A stretch of 64,000 nucleotides of DNA from Kineosporia corallincola (GCF_018499875.1 NZ_JAHBAY010000013.1:186001-250000); one strand, 5' to 3'. Shown: positions 33,462 to 43,999, counted from the first letter of the stretch. Translations and numbers: made by a program. The notes: a model not told the origin generated them from the letters alone.

Positions 33462-34667
33462 TCAGGGGGAAATTGGATCTTCGCGACCGGACAATTCCGT
33501 CATGTCCCGCAGGCGCCCCGCGAATTCACGCATCCGGTCGCGCAGTTGCGGTGGCTCCTCCAGCACGAACGGCAGGTCCAGCCCGGCGATCAGGGCCGGC
33601 ACCCAGTCCAGCCGCTCGGCATTGAGTCGCACCCGTACCTCGCCCACCTCAGCCGCCTTGCCCGCCTCAGCCGCCTTGCCCGCCTCAGCCGCCTTGCCGG
33701 CCTCGCCGCCGGGCAGCGCCTCGCCGCCGGGCAGTGGCTCGACGATCGCCAGGCCGAGGGGTAGGCGCCGCCTCACGGTCTCCGCCTCGCCGCGCACCCG
33801 GAACACCACCCGGTGCTGCCAGGGGGTGGCGGCCAGGGAACGCAGCACGGCGCCGGCGGGGTCGGAGGCGGTGTCTGGGCCGGTGGCGGTGGCGGTGGCG
33901 GTGTCTGGGTCGGTAGCGGTGCCGGTCGGTGCGTTGCGGGCGCTTGCGGCCCGGCGGTCCCGGACCACGGTGGTGGCCTCGGGGGCGGCGGTTCTCGGGG
34001 CGGCGGTTCTCGGGGTGATGGCCTCCGGGGTGGTGACGGCCTGGGCGTGGGTGATGCGGTCCAGGCGGAAGGTGCGGGGTTCGCCGACAGCCAGGTCGGT
34101 GGCGGTCAGGTACCAGTGGCCCGCGTGGGCGACGATTCCGCCGGGCCGGACGGCCCGCACACTCGCCCGCCCGTGCCGGTCCAGATACCCGATTTCGGTG
34201 GGTCGTCCTTCGTGCGTACAGGTGGCGAGGGTCAGCAGCACGGCCAGGTCGGCATCGGCCGGATCCCGTGCCGGGGTGGTGAAAGACACCGTGGCGAGCA
34301 GGGCTTCGAGCCGGGGGCGCAGCGTCGCGGGCAGTACCCGGCGCAGTTTGGCCAGCGCGCCGGCCGAGGCGGACGAGCGGGGCAGCAGCCCGGCCCGGTC
34401 GCCCACCACCAGCCCGACCAGCACGGCCGCGGCCTCGTCGTCGGTGAGCATCAGCGGTGGCATGCGGTAGCCGGGCGCCAGGTGGTAGCCGCCGTAGCGT
34501 CCTCGCACCGACGTCACCGGGATGCCGAGGTCGAGCAGGTGCTGCACGTAACGACGCACGGTGCGCTCGTCCACACCCAGGCGGTCGGCCAGGTCGGCCA
34601 CCCGCCGGGTGCCACCGGCCTGGAGCATCTCCAGCAGGGCGAGCACGCGCGAGGTGGGCCGGGTCAC
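33462..34667 (-). CDS. HTH-WYL (YafY-type) transcription regulator with repeat insertions
   Basis: 401 residues, GTG start. N-terminal HTH_11 (RVLALLEMLQAGGTRRVADLADRLGVDERTVRRYV), then the conserved SVRGRYGGYHLAPGYRMPPLMLT and a WYL-like sensor domain (RPGGIVAHAGHWYLTATDL). The C-terminal part is interrupted by Ala/Thr/Pro-rich low complexity (~residues 215-265) and by a GKAAEA run repeated three times (coded near 33650-33700), which makes it longer than the usual ~320 residues. Divergent from a VOC gene it may control. Confidence 0.88.
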   Translation of the reverse strand: MTRPTSRVLALLEMLQAGGTRRVADLADRLGVDERTVRRYVQHLLDLGIPVTSVRGRYGGYHLAPGYRMPPLMLTDDEAAAVLVGLVVGDRAGLLPRSSASAGALAKLRRVLPATLRPRLEALLATVSFTTPARDPADADLAVLLTLATCTHEGRPTEIGYLDRHGRASVRAVRPGGIVAHAGHWYLTATDLAVGEPRTFRLDRITHAQAVTTPEAITPRTAAPRTAAPEATTVVRDRRAASARNAPTGTATDPDTATATATGPDTASDPAGAVLRSLAATPWQHRVVFRVRGEAETVRRRLPLGLAIVEPLPGGEALPGGEAGKAAEAGKAAEAGKAAEVGEVRVRLNAERLDWVPALIAGLDLPFVLEEPPQLRDRMREFAGRLRDMTELSGREDPISP

Positions 34668-34728
34668 CGCCGAAGACTGTCACGGAATCCGGGCGGATGC
34701 TGTCCGGTATCCCTCCTACGGTCGAGCC

Positions 34729-35133
34729 ATGACCATCAGCTTCGCCTCCGTCCGCCTGATCACCGCCGACGTCGCCGCCACGACCGCCTTCTACGAGAGG
34801 GTCACCGGTGCCACGGCCGCCCGGCACACCGACCAGTTCTCCGAGATCCGCATCGGCGGGCTGGCTCTCGCCGTCGCCGGCACGCCCACGCTGGCTCTGT
34901 TCGGCGAGCGGGTGGCCGAGCCCGCCGCCAACCGGTCGCTCATCGTCGAGTTCCGCGTCGACGACGTGGACGCCGAGTACGAGCGGCTGCGTGACGGTCT
35001 CGACGACGTGGTGCAGGAACCCACCACCATGCCCTGGGGCAACCGCTCGCTGCTGTTCCGCGACCCGGAGGGGAACCTGGTGAACCTGTTCACGCCGGTG
35101 AGCGCCGAGGCTCGGACCCGGTTCGGGATCTGA
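34729..35133 (+). CDS. VOC-family (glyoxalase/bleomycin-resistance-fold) protein
   Basis: 134 residues from ATG 34729. SVRLITADVAATTAFYERVTG opens the first beta-alpha-beta-beta-beta module and SLLFRDPEGNLVNLFTP closes the second, as in vicinal-oxygen-chelate proteins. The metal ligand Glu-type position in the last strand is replaced by Asn, so a binding rather than enzymatic role is possible. Divergent from the WYL regulator with 61 nt between starts. Confidence 0.87.
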   Translation: MTISFASVRLITADVAATTAFYERVTGATAARHTDQFSEIRIGGLALAVAGTPTLALFGERVAEPAANRSLIVEFRVDDVDAEYERLRDGLDDVVQEPTTMPWGNRSLLFRDPEGNLVNLFTPVSAEARTRFGI

Positions 35134-35144
35134 GTCCCCGGCCG

Positions 35145-35537
35145 TCAGCTCCGGTCGGCTGCCCCGGCCGGGGGCTTCACCGCCACCACCGGGCACCCGG
35201 CCTCCAGCAGCACCCGCTGGGAGGTGCTGCCGAGCAGCAGCTTGCCCACCGGCGACCGCCGGCGCAGGCCGATCACCAGCAGGGTGACGCCGTCGGCGTA
35301 CGAGGCGTCGATGAGCTCCGCCGCCATGCCGTCCCCGGAGGCCTGCCTCGTCGTCACACTCCCACTGGCCCCGTCGAGACCGTCGGTGCTGTTCAGGGCG
35401 TCGCGTTCGCAGGCCTCTGCGTCACCGGGTTCGCTGATCACCAGCAGATCGGTGCGGTGATGCCGGGCCTCGGCCGCGCCGTGCCGCAGCGCGGCGCGTC
35501 CCTCGGCCGTGGGCCAGTAGCCGACGACGATGCTCAT
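35145..35537 (-). CDS. Universal stress protein (ATP-binding type)
   Basis: 130 residues, one UspA domain with an intact G-2x-G-9x-G-S/T motif (GLRRRSPVGKLLLGSTSQRVL). It starts 14 nt after the 2-hydroxyacid dehydrogenase and is therefore probably the last gene of the aldarate operon, not of the stress cluster. No DosR-like box lies directly upstream. Confidence 0.9.
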   Translation of the reverse strand: MSIVVGYWPTAEGRAALRHGAAEARHHRTDLLVISEPGDAEACERDALNSTDGLDGASGSVTTRQASGDGMAAELIDASYADGVTLLVIGLRRRSPVGKLLLGSTSQRVLLEAGCPVVAVKPPAGAADRS

Positions 35538-35551
35538 CCACGGATTCCCTT

Positions 35552-36484
35552 CTAGTAGACGGGGTTCAGCACGGTGCCCGAGCGCAGGAAGCTGTCCAGG
35601 TTGGCCAGCGTGAGCTCCTCCATCGCGGCCCGGGTCTCCACCGAGCCGCTGCCCATGTGCGGCAGCAGCACCACGTTGTCCAGGCCGAGCAGGGCCGGCG
35701 GCACGTGCGGTTCGTCGGCGAACACGTCCAGCCCGGCCCCGGCCAGGCCGCCGTCGCGCAGCAGGCCGACCAGCGCGTCCTCGTCCACCACGCTGCCGCG
35801 CGCGATGTTGACCAGGTAGCCCTGCGGCCCGAGGGCGGTGAGCACCTCCCGGCCGACCAGCCCGGCGGTGCCCTTGCCACCCGCCGCCGCGACCACGAGA
35901 ACATCTACCTCCCGCGCCATCTCGACCAGATCGGGCCGGTAGCGGTACCGGCTGCCGGGCACCTGGTTGCGGTTGTGGTAGCTGATCGTGCAGCCGAAGG
36001 CCTCCAGCCGGTGGGCGATCGCGCCGCCGATCCGGCCCAGCCCGACAATGCCCACCCGGCGGCCGCTGGCCTGCCGGGTCAGCGGGAACCTGCCCTCGCT
36101 CCAGCGCCCGGCCCGCACGAACCGGTCGGCGGCGCTGAAACCCCGCATCACGTCGATCATCAGGCCCACCGCCGTGTCGGCGACGCAGTCGGTCAGCACG
36201 TCGGGCGTGTTGCTCACCAGGATGCCGCGCCGGGCGGCGGTGTCCACGTCGGTGGTGTCGTAGCCCACCCCGAAGTTCACGATGGCGCCCAGCCGCGGCA
36301 GTTCCGCCATCAGGTCGGCCCGCACCCCGTGGCCTCCCGACGTCACCGCCGCCCTCACGGCACCACCCTGCTCGGCCAGGAACGCCTCCCGGGCCTCGCC
36401 CTCCGGCAGCACCATCGCCCGGTAGCGCCGTTGCAGGGTCTCGGCCAGGGACGGCATCAGCTGGCCGACCTGTAGCACTGTCAT
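35552..36484 (-). CDS. D-2-hydroxyacid dehydrogenase (hydroxypyruvate/glyoxylate reductase-like)
   Basis: 310 residues from ATG 36484 (GGGGAG 7 nt upstream; ATG 36499 is in frame). NAD(P) site GIVGLGRIGGAIAHRL, then NIARGSVVDEDAL, the catalytic Glu in LDVFADEPHVP and His in VLLPHMGSGS complete the family set. In the aldarate operon it could reduce tartronate semialdehyde/hydroxypyruvate or oxidise a sugar-acid side product; the reaction is inference. Confidence 0.88.
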   Translation of the reverse strand: MTVLQVGQLMPSLAETLQRRYRAMVLPEGEAREAFLAEQGGAVRAAVTSGGHGVRADLMAELPRLGAIVNFGVGYDTTDVDTAARRGILVSNTPDVLTDCVADTAVGLMIDVMRGFSAADRFVRAGRWSEGRFPLTRQASGRRVGIVGLGRIGGAIAHRLEAFGCTISYHNRNQVPGSRYRYRPDLVEMAREVDVLVVAAAGGKGTAGLVGREVLTALGPQGYLVNIARGSVVDEDALVGLLRDGGLAGAGLDVFADEPHVPPALLGLDNVVLLPHMGSGSVETRAAMEELTLANLDSFLRSGTVLNPVY

Positions 36485-36509
36485 CGCGGTACTCCCCATC
36501 CAGATCGCC

Positions 36510-37856
36510 TCACCGGTCCAGGGCCGGTCGTTTCGGATCGAACGACCACCCCGGGATCAGATACTGCATGGAGACGGCGTCGTCACGCGCGCCGAGCGCG
36601 TTGCGGCGGTACAGATCGTGCGCCCGGTCGAGCCGTTCCTCGTCCAGCCGGACCCCGAGGCCGGGTGCCGTGGGCACGCGGATGCCGCCCTTCTCGATCA
36701 CCGGCGGTCGCCGGGTGAGGCGCTGGCCGTCCTGCCAGATCCAGTGCGTGTCGATGGCCGTGATCTCGCCCGGTGCCGCGGCCGCGACGTGGGTGAACAT
36801 GGCCAGCGAGATGTCGAAGTGGTTGTTCGAGTGCGAGCCCCAGGTCAGACCCCAGGCCTCGCACAGCTGCGCCACCCGCACCGAGCCGGCCATCGTCCAG
36901 AAGTGCGGGTCGGCCAGCGGGATGTCGATCGCGCCGGCCCGGATCGCGTGGCCCAGCTGCCGCCAGTCGGTAGCAATCATGTTGGTGGCCGTGGGCAGGC
37001 CGGTGGCTCGGCGGAACTCGGCCATCACCTCCCGGCCGGAGAACTCGGCCTCGGCACCGCACGGGTCCTCGGCGTAGGCCACGACTCCCCGCATCCGCCG
37101 CCCGTGCGTCACGGCCTCCTCCAGCGGCCAGGCGCCGTTCGGGTCGAGCGTGATGCGGGCCTCGGGAAACCGCTCGTGCAGCGCGACGACGGCGTCCACC
37201 TCGTCCGCACCGGACAGCACCCCGCCCTTGAGCTTGAAGTCGCCGAACCCGTACCGCTCGTGCGCGGCCTCGGCCAGCGCCACCACGGCCTGAGGGGTCA
37301 GGGCCTCCCGGTCGCGCAGTACCTCCCAGGCGTCCCCGCTGCCGGTGCGGCGGTAGGGCAGTCCGGTGCGCGCCGCGTCACCCACGAAGAACAGGTACCC
37401 GAGCACCGGCACGACCTCACGCTGCCGCCCGTCGCCGAGCAGGTCCGCCACCGGCACCCCGAGGAACTGCCCGAGCAGGTCGAGCAGAGCCGACTCCAGT
37501 GCCGTCACCACGTGCACGGTGGTGCGCAGGTCGAAGGTCTGGAGGCCGCGGCCCCCGGCGTCGCGCCCGGCGAAGGCGGTGCGCACCTGCCGCAGCACGG
37601 CGTTGTACCGGCTGACCGGCTGCCCCACCACGAACGGCTCACTGTCGGCCAGCGTGGCCCGGATCGCCTCGCCGCCCGGCACCTCGCCCAGGCCGGTGTT
37701 ACCCGCGCTGTCGGTCAGGATCACCACGTTGCGCGTGAAGTAGGGGCCGTGCGCGCCGCTCAGGTTCAGCAGCATGCTGTCTTCGCCCGCCACCGGCACC
37801 ACCCGCAGGGCGGTGACCACGGGGACGCCCGTGGTCACCTCCGGCTCCACCGCCAT
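36510..37856 (-). CDS. gudD: D-glucarate dehydratase
   Basis: 448-residue enolase-superfamily enzyme that dehydrates D-glucarate (and usually L-idarate) to 5-keto-4-deoxyglucarate. The active site is complete and very close to E. coli GudD: KLKGG (KxK base), [22 protein letters not shown] and the His base in [14 protein letters not shown]; the tail [23 protein letters not shown] is also typical. ATG 37856 has GGGAG 6 nt upstream and is preferred to 37889, which overlaps the preceding gene. In operon with the semialdehyde dehydrogenase and KdgD. Confidence 0.95.
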   Translation of the reverse strand: MAVEPEVTTGVPVVTALRVVPVAGEDSMLLNLSGAHGPYFTRNVVILTDSAGNTGLGEVPGGEAIRATLADSEPFVVGQPVSRYNAVLRQVRTAFAGRDAGGRGLQTFDLRTTVHVVTALESALLDLLGQFLGVPVADLLGDGRQREVVPVLGYLFFVGDAARTGLPYRRTGSGDAWEVLRDREALTPQAVVALAEAAHERYGFGDFKLKGGVLSGADEVDAVVALHERFPEARITLDPNGAWPLEEAVTHGRRMRGVVAYAEDPCGAEAEFSGREVMAEFRRATGLPTATNMIATDWRQLGHAIRAGAIDIPLADPHFWTMAGSVRVAQLCEAWGLTWGSHSNNHFDISLAMFTHVAAAAPGEITAIDTHWIWQDGQRLTRRPPVIEKGGIRVPTAPGLGVRLDEERLDRAHDLYRRNALGARDDAVSMQYLIPGWSFDPKRPALDR

Positions 37857-37885
37857 CGAACTCTCCCTCACCGCCTCAGAACCGT

Positions 37886-39478
37886 TCACGCCCGGCCGAA
37901 CTCGCCGTCCAGCTGGCGCACGATGCCCAGCTCGTTCGCGTCGTCGAGCCCTGCGGGCCGCAGTCCGGCGGGCAGGTCCTGGTAGGCCACCGGGCGCAGG
38001 AACCGCTCGATCGCCAGCGTGCCGACCGAGGTGCTGCGCCCGTCGGACGTGCTCGGGTAGGGACCGCCGTGCACCATGGCATGCCCCACGTCCACGCCGG
38101 TGGGCCAGCCGTTGAAGATCAGCCGCCCGGCCTTGAGCTCCAGCGTGGGCAGCAGCTCACGAGCCAGGCCGAGATCGTCGTCAGTGGCGTGCACCGTGGC
38201 GGTGAGCTGACCCTCCAGAGCCTCCACCACGCGCGGCAGCTCCTCGTCGTCCATGATTCTGACAACCAGGGACGACGCACCGAAAACTTCCTCGTGCAGG
38301 GAGGTATCGGCCAGGAACGCGCTACCGGTGGTGGTGAAGAGGTGGGTGACCCCCTCGGCATCGATCGAGTCGTCGCGGCCACCGGCCGCCACCTCGGTGA
38401 CGTCGGGACGGGAGGCCCGGCGGCGCACACCCTCGTCGTACGACGAGCAGATGCCCCGGCTCAGCATCGGCGCCGCGCCGGTGGCCCGCACCGCCTCTGC
38501 GGCCGAAGCGAGAAACCGCTCCAGGTAGGGAGAATCGAGTGCGAACACCAGTCCCGGGCTGGTGCAGAGCTGACCGGTCCCGGTGGTGAGCGAGGCAACG
38601 AAGGCCCGGCCGAGCTCCTCCGGCGCCGCCGCCAGCGCGCCGGGCAGCAGGAAAACCGGATTGACGCTGGACATCTCGGCATAGACCGGGATCGGGACCG
38701 GCCGCGCCGCCGCGGTGGCCACCAGGGCCAGGCCGCCGGCGCGGGAACCGGTGAACCCCACCGCGCGCACCCGGGGATCGGAGACCAGCGCGGTGCCGAG
38801 CGTCGACCCGCCGCCGAACAGCAGCGAGAAAACCCCCTCCGGCAGCCCGGATTCGGCCACAGCCGCCTGAACGGACCGGCCGACGAGCTCCGAGGTGCCC
38901 GGGTGCGAGCTGTGCGCCTTCACGATCACCGGGCAGCCCGCCGCCAGCGCCGAGACGGTGTCGCCACCGGCCACCGAGAAGGCCAGCGGAAAGTTCGAGG
39001 CGCCGAACACCGCCACCGGCCCCAGCGGGATCTTGCGCTGACGCAAGTCCGGGCGAGGCAGCGGGGTGCGCCCGGGCAGCGGCGGCTCGATCCGTGCGCC
39101 GATCCAGCTGTCCTCGCGCAGCACCCGGCCGAACAGCCGCAACTGGTTCACCGTGCGGGCCAGCTCGCCCCGCACCCGCGGCTGCGCGATCCCGGTCTCG
39201 GCGACGACCCGCGCCACCAGCTGCTCCGACACGTCCTCCAGGTTCGCGGCGATCCGGTCGAGAAAGGCCGCCCGCCGCTCGCCGTCGGTGTGCCGGTACT
39301 CGTCGAAGGCCGTCCACGCCAGCGCGGCGGCTCGCGCCACCTCCGGCGGACCACCCAGTCCGTACACCGGTTTCAGCTCCTCGCCGGTGCGCGGGTCGCG
39401 GGCGGTGAAGGTGCCGCTGTCGCCCGGCACGGCGGCGGCACCGATCAGCATCTCGCCGGTGAGTTCCACGGTCGGCAT
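37886..39478 (-). CDS. 2-oxoglutarate semialdehyde (2,5-dioxovalerate) dehydrogenase
   Basis: 530-residue NAD(P)-dependent aldehyde dehydrogenase of the KGSADH type: [10 protein letters not shown] and [19 protein letters not shown] for cofactor, catalytic Glu in [11 protein letters not shown] and Cys in [10 protein letters not shown], then [11 protein letters not shown]. The type-III oxoglutarate-semialdehyde dehydrogenases share these features. Placed between gudD and kdgD, it would oxidise the semialdehyde made by KdgD to 2-oxoglutarate. Starts 3 nt after kdgD. Confidence 0.92.
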   Translation of the reverse strand: MPTVELTGEMLIGAAAVPGDSGTFTARDPRTGEELKPVYGLGGPPEVARAAALAWTAFDEYRHTDGERRAAFLDRIAANLEDVSEQLVARVVAETGIAQPRVRGELARTVNQLRLFGRVLREDSWIGARIEPPLPGRTPLPRPDLRQRKIPLGPVAVFGASNFPLAFSVAGGDTVSALAAGCPVIVKAHSSHPGTSELVGRSVQAAVAESGLPEGVFSLLFGGGSTLGTALVSDPRVRAVGFTGSRAGGLALVATAAARPVPIPVYAEMSSVNPVFLLPGALAAAPEELGRAFVASLTTGTGQLCTSPGLVFALDSPYLERFLASAAEAVRATGAAPMLSRGICSSYDEGVRRRASRPDVTEVAAGGRDDSIDAEGVTHLFTTTGSAFLADTSLHEEVFGASSLVVRIMDDEELPRVVEALEGQLTATVHATDDDLGLARELLPTLELKAGRLIFNGWPTGVDVGHAMVHGGPYPSTSDGRSTSVGTLAIERFLRPVAYQDLPAGLRPAGLDDANELGIVRQLDGEFGRA

Positions 39479-39481
39479 GGT

Positions 39482-40393
39482 TCAGACCACCTTCTTGACC
39501 AGGTCGGTGAGGTCGGACAGTTCCTCGGCGGTGAGGTCGACCAGCGGCGGGCGCACCGCCCCGGCCGGCCGGCCGACCGCCGCCAGACCCGCCTTCACGA
39601 TCGAAACCGCGTATCCGGCACGGCGATTGCGGATCTCCAGATAGGGGAAGACGAACTCGCGCAGTCGGCGGTACACGTCCTCGCGGTCGCGCTCCCGCAC
39701 CGAGCGGTAGAACTCACCGGCCCAGCGCGGCGCGAAGTTGTAGATGGCGGACGAGTACGTGGTGGCGCCCAGCTCCAGGTACGGCAGCGCGTAGGTCTCG
39801 GCCGTGGGCAGCCCGCCGACGTAGACCAGGCGCTCGCCGTGCGTGGCGTAGAGGTTGGCCATCAGGTCGATGTCGCCGATGCCGTCCTTGAAGCCGATGA
39901 AGTTGCCGAACTCGGCCACCAGCCGGTTCACCGTCCGGGCGGTGAACCGGGCGTTGGCCCGGTGATACACCACCACCCCCAGCGAGGTGGAGGAGCAGAC
40001 CCGGGCCACGTGCTCGTACAGCCCCTCCTGCGTCATCTCGGTGAGATAGGGCGGAAGCAGGAAAATGCCGTCCGCACAGGCTCTTTCGGCGGCCTGGGTC
40101 ATGTCCACGGCGATGCCGGTGCCGTAGCCGGCCGGGCCGACCACCGGTACCTCGGTGACCTCCTCGGAGCTGATCCGCACCACGCGCTCCACCTCGGCCG
40201 GGGTGAGCGCGAAGAACTCGCCCGTGCCACCGGCCGCGAACAGCCCGGCCGCGTCGAACTGCCGCAGGTGACGCAGGTGCTCGCGCAGGCCGTTCTCGTC
40301 CAGGGCCAGGTCGGCGTCGGTGTGCGTGACCGGGAACGACAGCAGGCCCGACCCGAGGGCATCGCGCAGTTCGGTGGGCGAGTAACGAGACAT
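39482..40393 (-). CDS. kdgD: 5-dehydro-4-deoxyglucarate dehydratase
   Basis: 303-residue DapA-superfamily lyase that dehydrates and decarboxylates 5-keto-4-deoxyglucarate to 2-oxoglutarate semialdehyde. The Schiff-base Lys lies in [10 protein letters not shown], the Tyr in [10 protein letters not shown], and [15 protein letters not shown] near the N-terminus is characteristic. ATG 40393 has CAGGAG 6 nt upstream. First gene of the minus-strand operon kdgD-ALDH-gudD-2HADH-usp, divergent from the ABC importer. Confidence 0.94.
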   Translation of the reverse strand: MSRYSPTELRDALGSGLLSFPVTHTDADLALDENGLREHLRHLRQFDAAGLFAAGGTGEFFALTPAEVERVVRISSEEVTEVPVVGPAGYGTGIAVDMTQAAERACADGIFLLPPYLTEMTQEGLYEHVARVCSSTSLGVVVYHRANARFTARTVNRLVAEFGNFIGFKDGIGDIDLMANLYATHGERLVYVGGLPTAETYALPYLELGATTYSSAIYNFAPRWAGEFYRSVRERDREDVYRRLREFVFPYLEIRNRRAGYAVSIVKAGLAAVGRPAGAVRPPLVDLTAEELSDLTDLVKKVV

Positions 40394-40553
40394 CGACGGC
40401 TCCTGAAAGTCGTGGGTTCCATCCACGCTAGGCAGCCCTTTCGATACCTGTCCAAGCCAACTTCGGCATGGCGCAATACCTATCCGGTATCACAATCCAG
40501 TGGTTGACGTCACATAAGACCCCACTTACCGTACGTCTACGAATCCAGATCGC

Positions 40554-40569
40554 GTCCACATCTGTGGAC
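40554..40569. promoter_or_regulatory. IclR-type operator, site 1 (importer/kdgD intergenic)
   Basis: GTCCACA-TC-TGTGGAC is a perfect 7-bp inverted repeat in the 193-nt gap between divergent kdgD and the importer operon, 18 nt before the lipoprotein ATG. Related dyads at 48292-48307 and 49230-49245 precede the GlucD-like gene and the IclR gene. Confidence 0.75.
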
Positions 40570-40586
40570 ACCTGGGAAGGAACTCA

Positions 40587-42143
40587 ATGTTGAGCCCACC
40601 ATTTTCGCGATCCCGGGGCCGTTTCGGCGTGGTCGGTGTGCTGGCTCTGGCCCTTCTGGCGAGTGGCTGCACGGTCGCCAACTCGGAGTACGTCACCGGC
40701 GGTGGGGCAGGCGGTCTGCGCATCGTTCTGCCCCAGGAACCCCCCACCCTGGAGGCGTGCCAGAGCTCGCTGACCGCCACCGGCGTGGTCATCCGCTCGA
40801 ACATCACCGAGCCGCTGGTCGAGCGGGACGCCGACTCCGGCGAGCTACGGCCGAAACTCGCCACCGCGTGGGAACAGACGTCCGACGAGACCTGGACCTT
40901 CACCCTGCGCGAGGGGGTCACCTTCACCGACGGCACCCCCTTCGACGCCGCGGCCGCGGCCTTCACCATCGACCGCGCGGTCAACTCCGACCTCGGATGT
41001 GAGGTCGAGGGTTACGTTTTCGGCGACACCGACCTCGATGTGGAGGTCGTGAACGACACCACGCTGGCCGTCAGCACCCCCGAGCCCGACCCGATCCTCC
41101 CGCTGCGTCTCTCGTTCGTCGAGATGGTCTCCACCCGGACCAGCGCGACCGAGAAGGTGCGCGTCCCGATCGGCACCGGCCCCTACCGGGTGGCCGACTG
41201 GCAAGCAGGACAGAGACTTTCGCTGGAGTCCAACCCAAGCTACTGGGGTGACGCGCCGGCCTATCAGAACGTGAACTACGTCTGGCGGGCCGAGGGCAGT
41301 GTGCGGGCCGCCATGGTGACCAACGGCGAGGCGGACATCGCCACCAGTCTGGCGCCCGAGGACGGCGCCGGCGAGCTGGCCGTGGCCTACCGCAACAACG
41401 AGACCACAGCCCTGCGGATGCAGTCCGACGAGCCGCCGCTCGACGACCTCCGGATCCGGCAGGCCGTCAACTACGTCATCGACCGGAACACCCTGGTGCG
41501 CTCTCTCTTCGAGAACCTGGCCACGCCGGCCGGTGAGCTGATCCCCGAGGGCATCGTGGGCTACAACCCGGACGAGAGGGTCTGGCCCTACGACCCCTCT
41601 CGTGCGAAACAGCTGGTGGACGACGCGCGGGCGGACGGAGTGCCGGTGGACACCGAGATCCGGCTGATCGGGCGCACCGCCCAGTTCCCCCGGATCGAGG
41701 AGACGATCGAGGTGATCCAGAACGAGCTGGAGAAGATCGGTCTGAACGTCAAGATCCAGATGATGGACACGAGCACCCAGCTGACCTATCAGATCCGGCC
41801 GTTCCCCGAGGACACCGGGCCGTACCTGCTGATGATCATGCACGGGAACCAGGCCGGTGACGCGGCTTTCACGCTGGATCAGTACATGCTCGCCGAGGGA
41901 TACCAGAGTTCTTGGGGCACAGCGGAGTTCGACAGCCTGATCGATGCCGCCGAGGCGCTGAAGGGCGACGACCGGCAGGCCGCGTTCGAGAAGCTCTGGC
42001 CCTACGAGCAGGAGAAGGTGGTTCAGTACGCCTACATCGCGCACATGAGCGCGATCCTGGCCAAGTCCGCGAGCGTCTCGTACCAGCCGGACTCGGCCAC
42101 CGGTGACGAGATGCGGCTGGCAGAAATGAGTCCCGTGTCATGA
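40587..42143 (+). CDS. ABC importer solute-binding lipoprotein, family 5
   Basis: 518 residues with a lipoprotein signal (LLASGC, Cys28). SBP_bac_5 features: LRPKLATAWEQTSDETWTFTLREGVTFTDGTPFDA and GTGPYRVADWQAGQRLSLESNPSYW. The family binds di/oligopeptides but also opines, nickel and some sugar acids or oligosaccharides. Its place opposite kdgD and behind the shared IclR-like operator argues for an aldarate or uronate-derived ligand; that is inference. Confidence 0.92.
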   Translation: MLSPPFSRSRGRFGVVGVLALALLASGCTVANSEYVTGGGAGGLRIVLPQEPPTLEACQSSLTATGVVIRSNITEPLVERDADSGELRPKLATAWEQTSDETWTFTLREGVTFTDGTPFDAAAAAFTIDRAVNSDLGCEVEGYVFGDTDLDVEVVNDTTLAVSTPEPDPILPLRLSFVEMVSTRTSATEKVRVPIGTGPYRVADWQAGQRLSLESNPSYWGDAPAYQNVNYVWRAEGSVRAAMVTNGEADIATSLAPEDGAGELAVAYRNNETTALRMQSDEPPLDDLRIRQAVNYVIDRNTLVRSLFENLATPAGELIPEGIVGYNPDERVWPYDPSRAKQLVDDARADGVPVDTEIRLIGRTAQFPRIEETIEVIQNELEKIGLNVKIQMMDTSTQLTYQIRPFPEDTGPYLLMIMHGNQAGDAAFTLDQYMLAEGYQSSWGTAEFDSLIDAAEALKGDDRQAAFEKLWPYEQEKVVQYAYIAHMSAILAKSASVSYQPDSATGDEMRLAEMSPVS

Positions 42144-43069
42144 CCGGATTCCTGCGCCGCCGGGCGTTCACCAGTCTGCTGCCGCTGATCGCCGTGCTGC
42201 TGGGGGTCTTCTTCCTGGCCCGGCTGACCGGCGACCCGGCCAACCTCTACCTGCCGGTCTCGGCCACGCCCGAGCAACGGCAGCAGTTCATCGAGCGCAA
42301 CGGCCTCGACGACCCGGTCTGGGCCCAGATGTGGGACTACCTCGGCGGGGTGCTGCGCCTGGACTTCGGCGAGTCGCTGCGCACCGGGGAATCGGCCGCC
42401 ACCATGGCGTTACGGGCCTTCCCGGCCACGCTCCAGCTGGCGTTCTCCACCATGCTGATCGCGGTCGTCGGGGCCGTGGTCATCGGCAGCTGGGCGGCCT
42501 ACCGGCCGAACTCGTTGGCCGACCGGATCTCCGGCTTCCTGTCGATGACCGCGGCCAGCGTGCCGGACTTCTGGTTCGCCGTCATCGGGGTCTGGGTCTT
42601 CGCCGTCGGCCTGGGCTGGCTGCCCACCTCGGGCGTCACCGGGGGGATGGCGTCCTGGGTGCTGCCCGTGGCCACGCTGGTGATCCGGCCGCTCGGGGTG
42701 CTCACCCAGGTGGTGCGCGGGGCCATGGTGTCGGCGCTGTCCGCTCCCTACGTGCGGCTGGCCCGCTCGAAGGGGGCCGGTGACCTGCGTGTGGTCACGC
42801 ACCACAGCCTGCGCAACGCCGCGGCGCCGGCGCTGACCGTGGCCGGCGACCTGATGGTCGGCCTGATCAACGGCGCCGTGGTGGTCGAGACCATCTTCGG
42901 CTGGCCGGGGATCGGCAAGCTGATGATCGACTCGATCCTGGGTCGCGACTTCGCCGTGCTCCAGGCCTGCGTGCTGCTGACGGCGGTCTCCATCTTCGTC
43001 CTCAACATCCTCATCGACATCGGTTACGCACTGCTGGACGCACGGGTCAGGGAGAAGGTGCCGGCATGA
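42140..43069 (+). CDS. ABC importer permease, DppB-like
   Basis: 309 residues, about six membrane helices, with the N-terminal signature FFLARLTGDPANLYLP and the EAA-loop region RLARSKGAGDLRVVTHHSLRNAAAPALTV that contacts the ATPases. ATG overlaps the binding-protein stop (ATGA). Confidence 0.93.
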   Translation: MTGFLRRRAFTSLLPLIAVLLGVFFLARLTGDPANLYLPVSATPEQRQQFIERNGLDDPVWAQMWDYLGGVLRLDFGESLRTGESAATMALRAFPATLQLAFSTMLIAVVGAVVIGSWAAYRPNSLADRISGFLSMTAASVPDFWFAVIGVWVFAVGLGWLPTSGVTGGMASWVLPVATLVIRPLGVLTQVVRGAMVSALSAPYVRLARSKGAGDLRVVTHHSLRNAAAPALTVAGDLMVGLINGAVVVETIFGWPGIGKLMIDSILGRDFAVLQACVLLTAVSIFVLNILIDIGYALLDARVREKVPA

Positions 43070-43998
43070 CGGCCGTGGTGGAGAGCCGGGTGGAGGAAAC
43101 GGTTTCGAGCCGTGTCCCGCTGTGGAGACTGTTGCTGCGCGACCGGGTGGCCACGCTCGCCGCGCTGGTGCTCACGTTCGTCGTGCTGGTGGTGCTGATC
43201 GGCCCGGTGTTCGTGGGTGACGAGGCGGGGGAGCAGAACCTGCTGAACGCCAACGCCGAGCCGTTCAGCCTGGCCGACGGCTGGCTCAACCTGCTCGGTA
43301 CGGACGCCCTCGGGCGCAGTGTGCTGGCCCGGCTGATCGTGGCCGGCCGCACCACGCTCTCGGTGGCGGTGCCGGCGGTGCTGCTGTCGCTGGTGATCGG
43401 CTCGCTGGTCGGCATGTGGGCCGGCTACCACCGGGGCTGGCGGGAGACCGTGGTGATGCGGGTGGCCGACATCATCCTCAGCTTCCCGTCGCTGCTGATG
43501 GCCGTGGTGGTGCTGTACATCTTCTCGCCGAGTTCCGCGAATCTGGTTCTGGTGCTGACCATCACGCGGATCCCGATCTACCTGCGCACCGCCCGGGCCG
43601 AGTCCGCCGAGCTCCAGAGCCGGTTGTTCGTCGACGCCGCGCGCACCTTCGGCACCCGGCCCTCGGCGGTGATCCTCCGGCACGTGCTGCCGGTCACCCT
43701 GCCCACCCTGCTGACCGTGGCCACGCTCGACTTCTGCTTCGTGATGCTGTCCGAGTCGTCGCTCAGCTTCCTCGGGATCGGCATCCAGCCGCCGTCGGTG
43801 AGCTGGGGCCTGATGGTGGCGCAGGGCCGCACCTACCTCCAGACCGCCTGGTGGCTCTCGTTCTTCCCGGGTCTGGCCATCGTGGTGACCACCGTGTCGG
43901 CCACCGTGCTGGCGTCCTGGGCCCGGCTGGCCACCGACCCGGCCCAGCGCTGGCGACTGGCCCTGCCCCGGCGCAGGCGCCGGAAGGGGGTGCGGTGA
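43066..43998 (+). CDS. ABC importer permease, DppC-like
   Basis: 310 residues, six predicted helices. LLGTDALGRSVLARLIVAGRTTLSVAV is the DppC/OppC signature and FVDAARTFGTRPSAVILRHVLP the EAA loop. Overlaps the previous gene by ATGA. Confidence 0.94.
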   Translation: MTAVVESRVEETVSSRVPLWRLLLRDRVATLAALVLTFVVLVVLIGPVFVGDEAGEQNLLNANAEPFSLADGWLNLLGTDALGRSVLARLIVAGRTTLSVAVPAVLLSLVIGSLVGMWAGYHRGWRETVVMRVADIILSFPSLLMAVVVLYIFSPSSANLVLVLTITRIPIYLRTARAESAELQSRLFVDAARTFGTRPSAVILRHVLPVTLPTLLTVATLDFCFVMLSESSLSFLGIGIQPPSVSWGLMVAQGRTYLQTAWWLSFFPGLAIVVTTVSATVLASWARLATDPAQRWRLALPRRRRRKGVR

Positions 43999-43999
43999 C

